DNA of 8,279 nt from an uncultured Oscillospiraceae bacterium (lineage in GTDB: Bacteria; Bacillota; Clostridia; Oscillospirales; Oscillospiraceae): the NCBI GenBank assembly GCA_900758315.1, contig CAAERF010000533.1, forward strand, positions 1 to 8,279, read 5' to 3'. Each line of letters opens with the position of its first letter. Within the stretch, counting starts at the first letter, position 1. This document shows, piece after piece, positions 6,580 through 8,279 of this stretch. The notes beneath the pieces were generated by a model. That model ran no database searches. It saw nothing but the letters and a program-made list of their open reading frames with translations, and was not told the origin of the DNA. The translations under genes were made by a program, and so were the position numbers.

Positions 6580-6605
6580 GTATTCAAACGACTTCCTTTT
6601 TTCAA

Positions 6606-6634
6606 ATTATAGCATTCTTCCTATTTCCCGTCAA
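6606..6634 (-). promoter_or_regulatory. Near-consensus sigma-A promoter of rfbA
   Basis: On the minus strand TTGACG (6634-6629), a 17-nt spacer and TATAAT (6611-6606) form an almost perfect housekeeping promoter, and TGC just before TATAAT adds an extended -10. The predicted start near 6599 gives a leader of about 35 nt. It starts just after the dpaB stop, so rfbA does not depend on the dpa promoter. Confidence 0.9.
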
Positions 6635-6654
6635 ACGCTTCCGCTCAGCCAGCG

Positions 6655-7251
6655 TCAGAAGGGCATTTTCGCTCCCAGCAGCACCGGCTGCAGCTGTCTG
6701 TGCTCCATGGCCGCCTCAATCGCCGCCGGAATCTGGCTCATATCCGCCACCAGAGAATTGGGCTTCTGGATGGGATTATCCTGGCGGAAGGGCACCAGAT
6801 AGATATTTTTCCGGCAGTTCAACTCTCCCAAATTGCGCAGAGAAACTGCCAGCCCGTCGTTGGTGGAGATCCCCAGCAGCACCGGCCTTCCATTGCGCAA
6901 GTGCGCCTTTGCCGCCATGGTCACAGCGCTGTCCGTGACGCCGGCCGCCATCTTGGCCAGCGTATTGCCGGTACACGGCGCAATCACCAGCACATCCAGC
7001 AGCTTCTCCGGCCCAATGGGCTCCACCCCGGTGATGGTGCTCAGAGGTGGCCGGCCGCAGATCCGCTCCATCTCGGCGGCAAAATCTGCTGCCTTCCCAA
7101 ACCGGGTATCGGTGGCGGCACTGTACTCTGACAGAATGGGAATCACCGTCCCAAACCGCTTCGCTGTCTCCTCCATGACAGGAAATACCTGCCCAAATGT
7201 ACAAAAAGATCCGGTACAGGCAAAGCCTACCCGCAATTCCTTCCCGTTCAT
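6655..7251 (-). CDS. dpaB: Dipicolinate synthase subunit B (SpoVFB)
   Basis: Flavoprotein-like subunit of dipicolinate synthase. With DpaA it converts a dihydrodipicolinate-pathway intermediate to dipicolinic acid, which fills the spore core as its calcium salt and gives heat resistance; it acts in the mother cell. 198 aa, the family's usual size. Visible motifs are FACTGSFCTF (10-19), SEYSAATDTRFG (41-52), EPIGP (77-81), the phosphate-binding APCTGNTLAKMAAGVTDSAV (91-110), GISTNDGL (127-134) and YLVPFRQDNP (151-160). The start overlaps the dpaA stop as ATGA, with AGGAG 8 nt upstream inside dpaA, a standard coupled pair. Bacillus has asd and dapG after this pair. Here it is followed instead by an independently promoted rfbA. 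Confidence 0.95.
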   Translation of the reverse strand: MNGKELRVGFACTGSFCTFGQVFPVMEETAKRFGTVIPILSEYSAATDTRFGKAADFAAEMERICGRPPLSTITGVEPIGPEKLLDVLVIAPCTGNTLAKMAAGVTDSAVTMAAKAHLRNGRPVLLGISTNDGLAVSLRNLGELNCRKNIYLVPFRQDNPIQKPNSLVADMSQIPAAIEAAMEHRQLQPVLLGAKMPF

Positions 7252-8120
7252 AGCTCACGCTCCTGTAACATATGATAGATGGTATCACAGATGATTTTTC
7301 CCGAGGTCACCGGTGCCACCTTCCCCGGCAGCGACAGAGCCCAGATCACCTTTACGCCCAGCTGGGCCGCTCCTTCAAAGTCTACGCCGCCCGGCTTGGA
7401 CGCCAGATCGATGACCAGACATCTCTCGTCCAGATCGGCCAGCCTGGCCCGGTCCAGCACTCTGGCCGGCACCGTGTTGATCACCAGGTCATAGCCGCCC
7501 AGCCAGCCATCCAGCTGGTCCGTCCGCTCCGCCTGGTATCCAAACGCCTGAATCCACGCCAGATCAGCGTAGCTTCTGGCCGCCACCGTCACCCTGGCTC
7601 CGATCCCTTTCAGCCGGTGGGCCAGCAGCTTCCCCAGCCGCCCGTAGCCGATCACCAGCACACGGGAGCTGTACAGAGTGGTGGGCATCTCCTCCATGGC
7701 GATTTGTATGGCCCCTTCCACAGTAGGTACTGCGTTGGCAATTTCCAGTTCCTCCCGGGTGAAGTAGTCCATAAAAATCACGCCGGCCTGATCTGCCATG
7801 GCCAGAATCTCAGGCGTGGCCTTGCCAGCACAGACAATCTGTCCCCGTCGCAAGGACTGAAAGATCATTTGCAGCGGCACCTTTCGGTCAGACAGCTTGG
7901 CATTTAGGATCCCCTCCTCCGCCATCACCGGCAGTGGCAGAATGACACAATCCGCCTCTTCCATCCCCTTCAGCGTATCCGTCCCGGGCAATCTTCCCCG
8001 GTCCGGCCGCTGTTCCATTGCGTACGTCTGAACCCGGTGGCCATCCTCCAGCAGCAGTTCAGCCAACTTTACCTGCCGGAGGTCGCCGCCCACGATCCAG
8101 AAACTCATCCGATCCTTCAT
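7248..8120 (-). CDS. dpaA: Dipicolinate synthase subunit A (SpoVFA)
   Basis: Dehydrogenase-like subunit of dipicolinate synthase, acting with DpaB late in sporulation in the mother cell. 290 aa, close to the Bacillus protein. The N-terminal domain opens with IVGGDLRQ (9-16). Next come NAVPTVEGAI (129-138), the Rossmann nucleotide-binding loop VIGYGRLGK (156-164), INTVPA (214-219), DLASKPGG (238-245) and LPGKVAPVTSGK (264-275), all hallmarks of SpoVFA. I chose ATG 8120 because it places GGD at residues 11-13, as I recall for Bacillus SpoVFA, and GGAAGGTG lies about 10 nt upstream. ATG 8108 is a weaker alternative. A sigma-K-type promoter sits about 36 nt upstream, which fits the known mother-cell timing. 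Many clostridia lack dpaAB and use an Etf protein instead, so this organism has the classic route. Confidence 0.96.
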   Translation of the reverse strand: MKDRMSFWIVGGDLRQVKLAELLLEDGHRVQTYAMEQRPDRGRLPGTDTLKGMEEADCVILPLPVMAEEGILNAKLSDRKVPLQMIFQSLRRGQIVCAGKATPEILAMADQAGVIFMDYFTREELEIANAVPTVEGAIQIAMEEMPTTLYSSRVLVIGYGRLGKLLAHRLKGIGARVTVAARSYADLAWIQAFGYQAERTDQLDGWLGGYDLVINTVPARVLDRARLADLDERCLVIDLASKPGGVDFEGAAQLGVKVIWALSLPGKVAPVTSGKIICDTIYHMLQEREL

Positions 8121-8155
8121 ATAATGGCAACACCTTCCTTGTCGATTGGCTGTTT

Positions 8156-8182
8156 TATTCTATGCAGGAACGGAAAAGCGGT
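8156..8182 (-). promoter_or_regulatory. Sigma-K-type promoter of the dpaA-dpaB operon
   Basis: On the minus strand CATAGAATA (8164-8156) fits the sigma-K -10 consensus CATANNNTA fully, and AC (8182-8181) stands 16 nt upstream as the -35. The predicted start lies near 8149, leaving about 29 nt before ATG 8120. Sigma-K control of dipicolinate synthase is known in Bacillus and Clostridioides. A sigma-E reading is possible from the similar -10, but the -35 lacks the ATA form. The -35 lies inside the stem of the 8176-8204 hairpin. Confidence 0.75.
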
Positions 8183-8204
8183 GAGACACCAGGTCTCACC
8201 GCTT
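8174..8204 (-). terminator. Terminator-like hairpin upstream of dpaA
   Basis: A perfect 12-bp stem (8176-8187 with 8193-8204, arms AAGCGGTGAGAC and its complement) has a 5-nt loop. On the minus strand the 3' arm runs into TTTT (8177-8174), so it can end transcription coming from a minus-strand gene beyond the right edge and insulate the sporulation operon. On the plus strand it is followed by GAGGGGG with no T-run. Confidence 0.65.
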
Positions 8205-8231
8205 GAGGGGGTCGACTTTGTCGACACCCTC
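8205..8231. repeat. Inverted repeat hairpin with GTCGAC arms
   Basis: GAGGGGGTCGAC (8205-8216) pairs with GTCGACACCCTC (8220-8231) around a TTT loop, with one G/A mismatch. It begins at the very base after the previous hairpin, and no T-run flanks it, so it does not look like a simple terminator. Function unknown. Confidence 0.65.
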
Positions 8232-8257
8232 TCGGAAAAATGCAAGCATTTTTCCGA
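8232..8257. repeat. Perfect inverted repeat with alternative pairing to its flank
   Basis: TCGGAAAAATGC (8232-8243) pairs perfectly with GCATTTTTCCGA (8246-8257) around AA. It directly abuts the previous hairpin. Part of it, TGCAAGC (8241-8247), can instead pair with GCTTGCA (8259-8265). On the minus strand that alternative stem is followed by TTTTT, giving a terminator-like fold that excludes the longer hairpin. The remaining bases to 8279 hold no gene that I can see. Confidence 0.6.
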
Positions 8258-8279
8258 AGCTTGCAGCCCAACTGCGCGC

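Noticed and set aside
6635..6655. Possible dpaB terminator (5-bp stem ACGCT/AGCGT on the minus strand)
   Set aside because: The stem is short, the loop is 11 nt, only TTT follows, and it overlaps the rfbA -35. dpa transcripts may simply read through into rfbA.

Overview
This window looks like chromosome from a spore-forming, fairly GC-rich Clostridia, most likely an Oscillospiraceae-type gut bacterium (relatives of Flavonifractor, Lawsonibacter or Oscillibacter). Three things support this: the Firmicutes gene order ylxM-ffh-rpsP-khpA-rimM-trmD, a dipicolinate synthase pair (dpaA-dpaB) behind a sigma-K-like promoter, and strong GGAGG-type ribosome binding sites. The family placement is inferred; there is no rRNA or other marker here. 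I see no mobile element, CRISPR array, tRNA or rRNA.

Left half, plus strand (about 1-3741): a compact translation and secretion operon. ylxM and ffh encode the accessory and core protein of the signal recognition particle. rpsP (ribosomal protein S16), khpA (KH-domain RNA-binding protein), rimM (16S maturation factor) and trmD (tRNA m1G37 methyltransferase) follow. Spacing is tight (4 to 76 nt, with rimM and trmD overlapping by 4 nt). The exception is a 76-nt gap between khpA and rimM that is largely filled by a long, terminator-like hairpin. The operon ends right after trmD at a strong, probably bidirectional terminator, so rplS (L19), which commonly follows trmD, is not next to it.

Middle, minus strand (3758-5589): a two-gene unit with a small MscS-type mechanosensitive channel followed by an EamA/DMT-type ten-helix transporter. 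It is driven by an extended -10 promoter and converges on the trmD terminator.

Right half, minus strand (5646-8182): a single-gene rfbA (glucose-1-phosphate thymidylyltransferase) unit with its own near-consensus sigma-A promoter and a strong terminator. Upstream of it lies the dpaA-dpaB operon, which makes the spore-core compound dipicolinic acid and has a sigma-K-type promoter. Housekeeping and sporulation regulation therefore sit side by side in separate short units.

The right edge (8174-8279) has no gene. It holds a tight cluster of three tandem hairpins, with an alternative pairing between neighbouring segments. The hairpin nearest dpaA overlaps the -35 element of the predicted sigma-K promoter. 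I found no clear new multi-gene system. The most interesting signals are the RNA or DNA structures (khpA-rimM gap, right-edge cluster) and an apparent Asp-to-Glu change at the catalytic position of TrmD.
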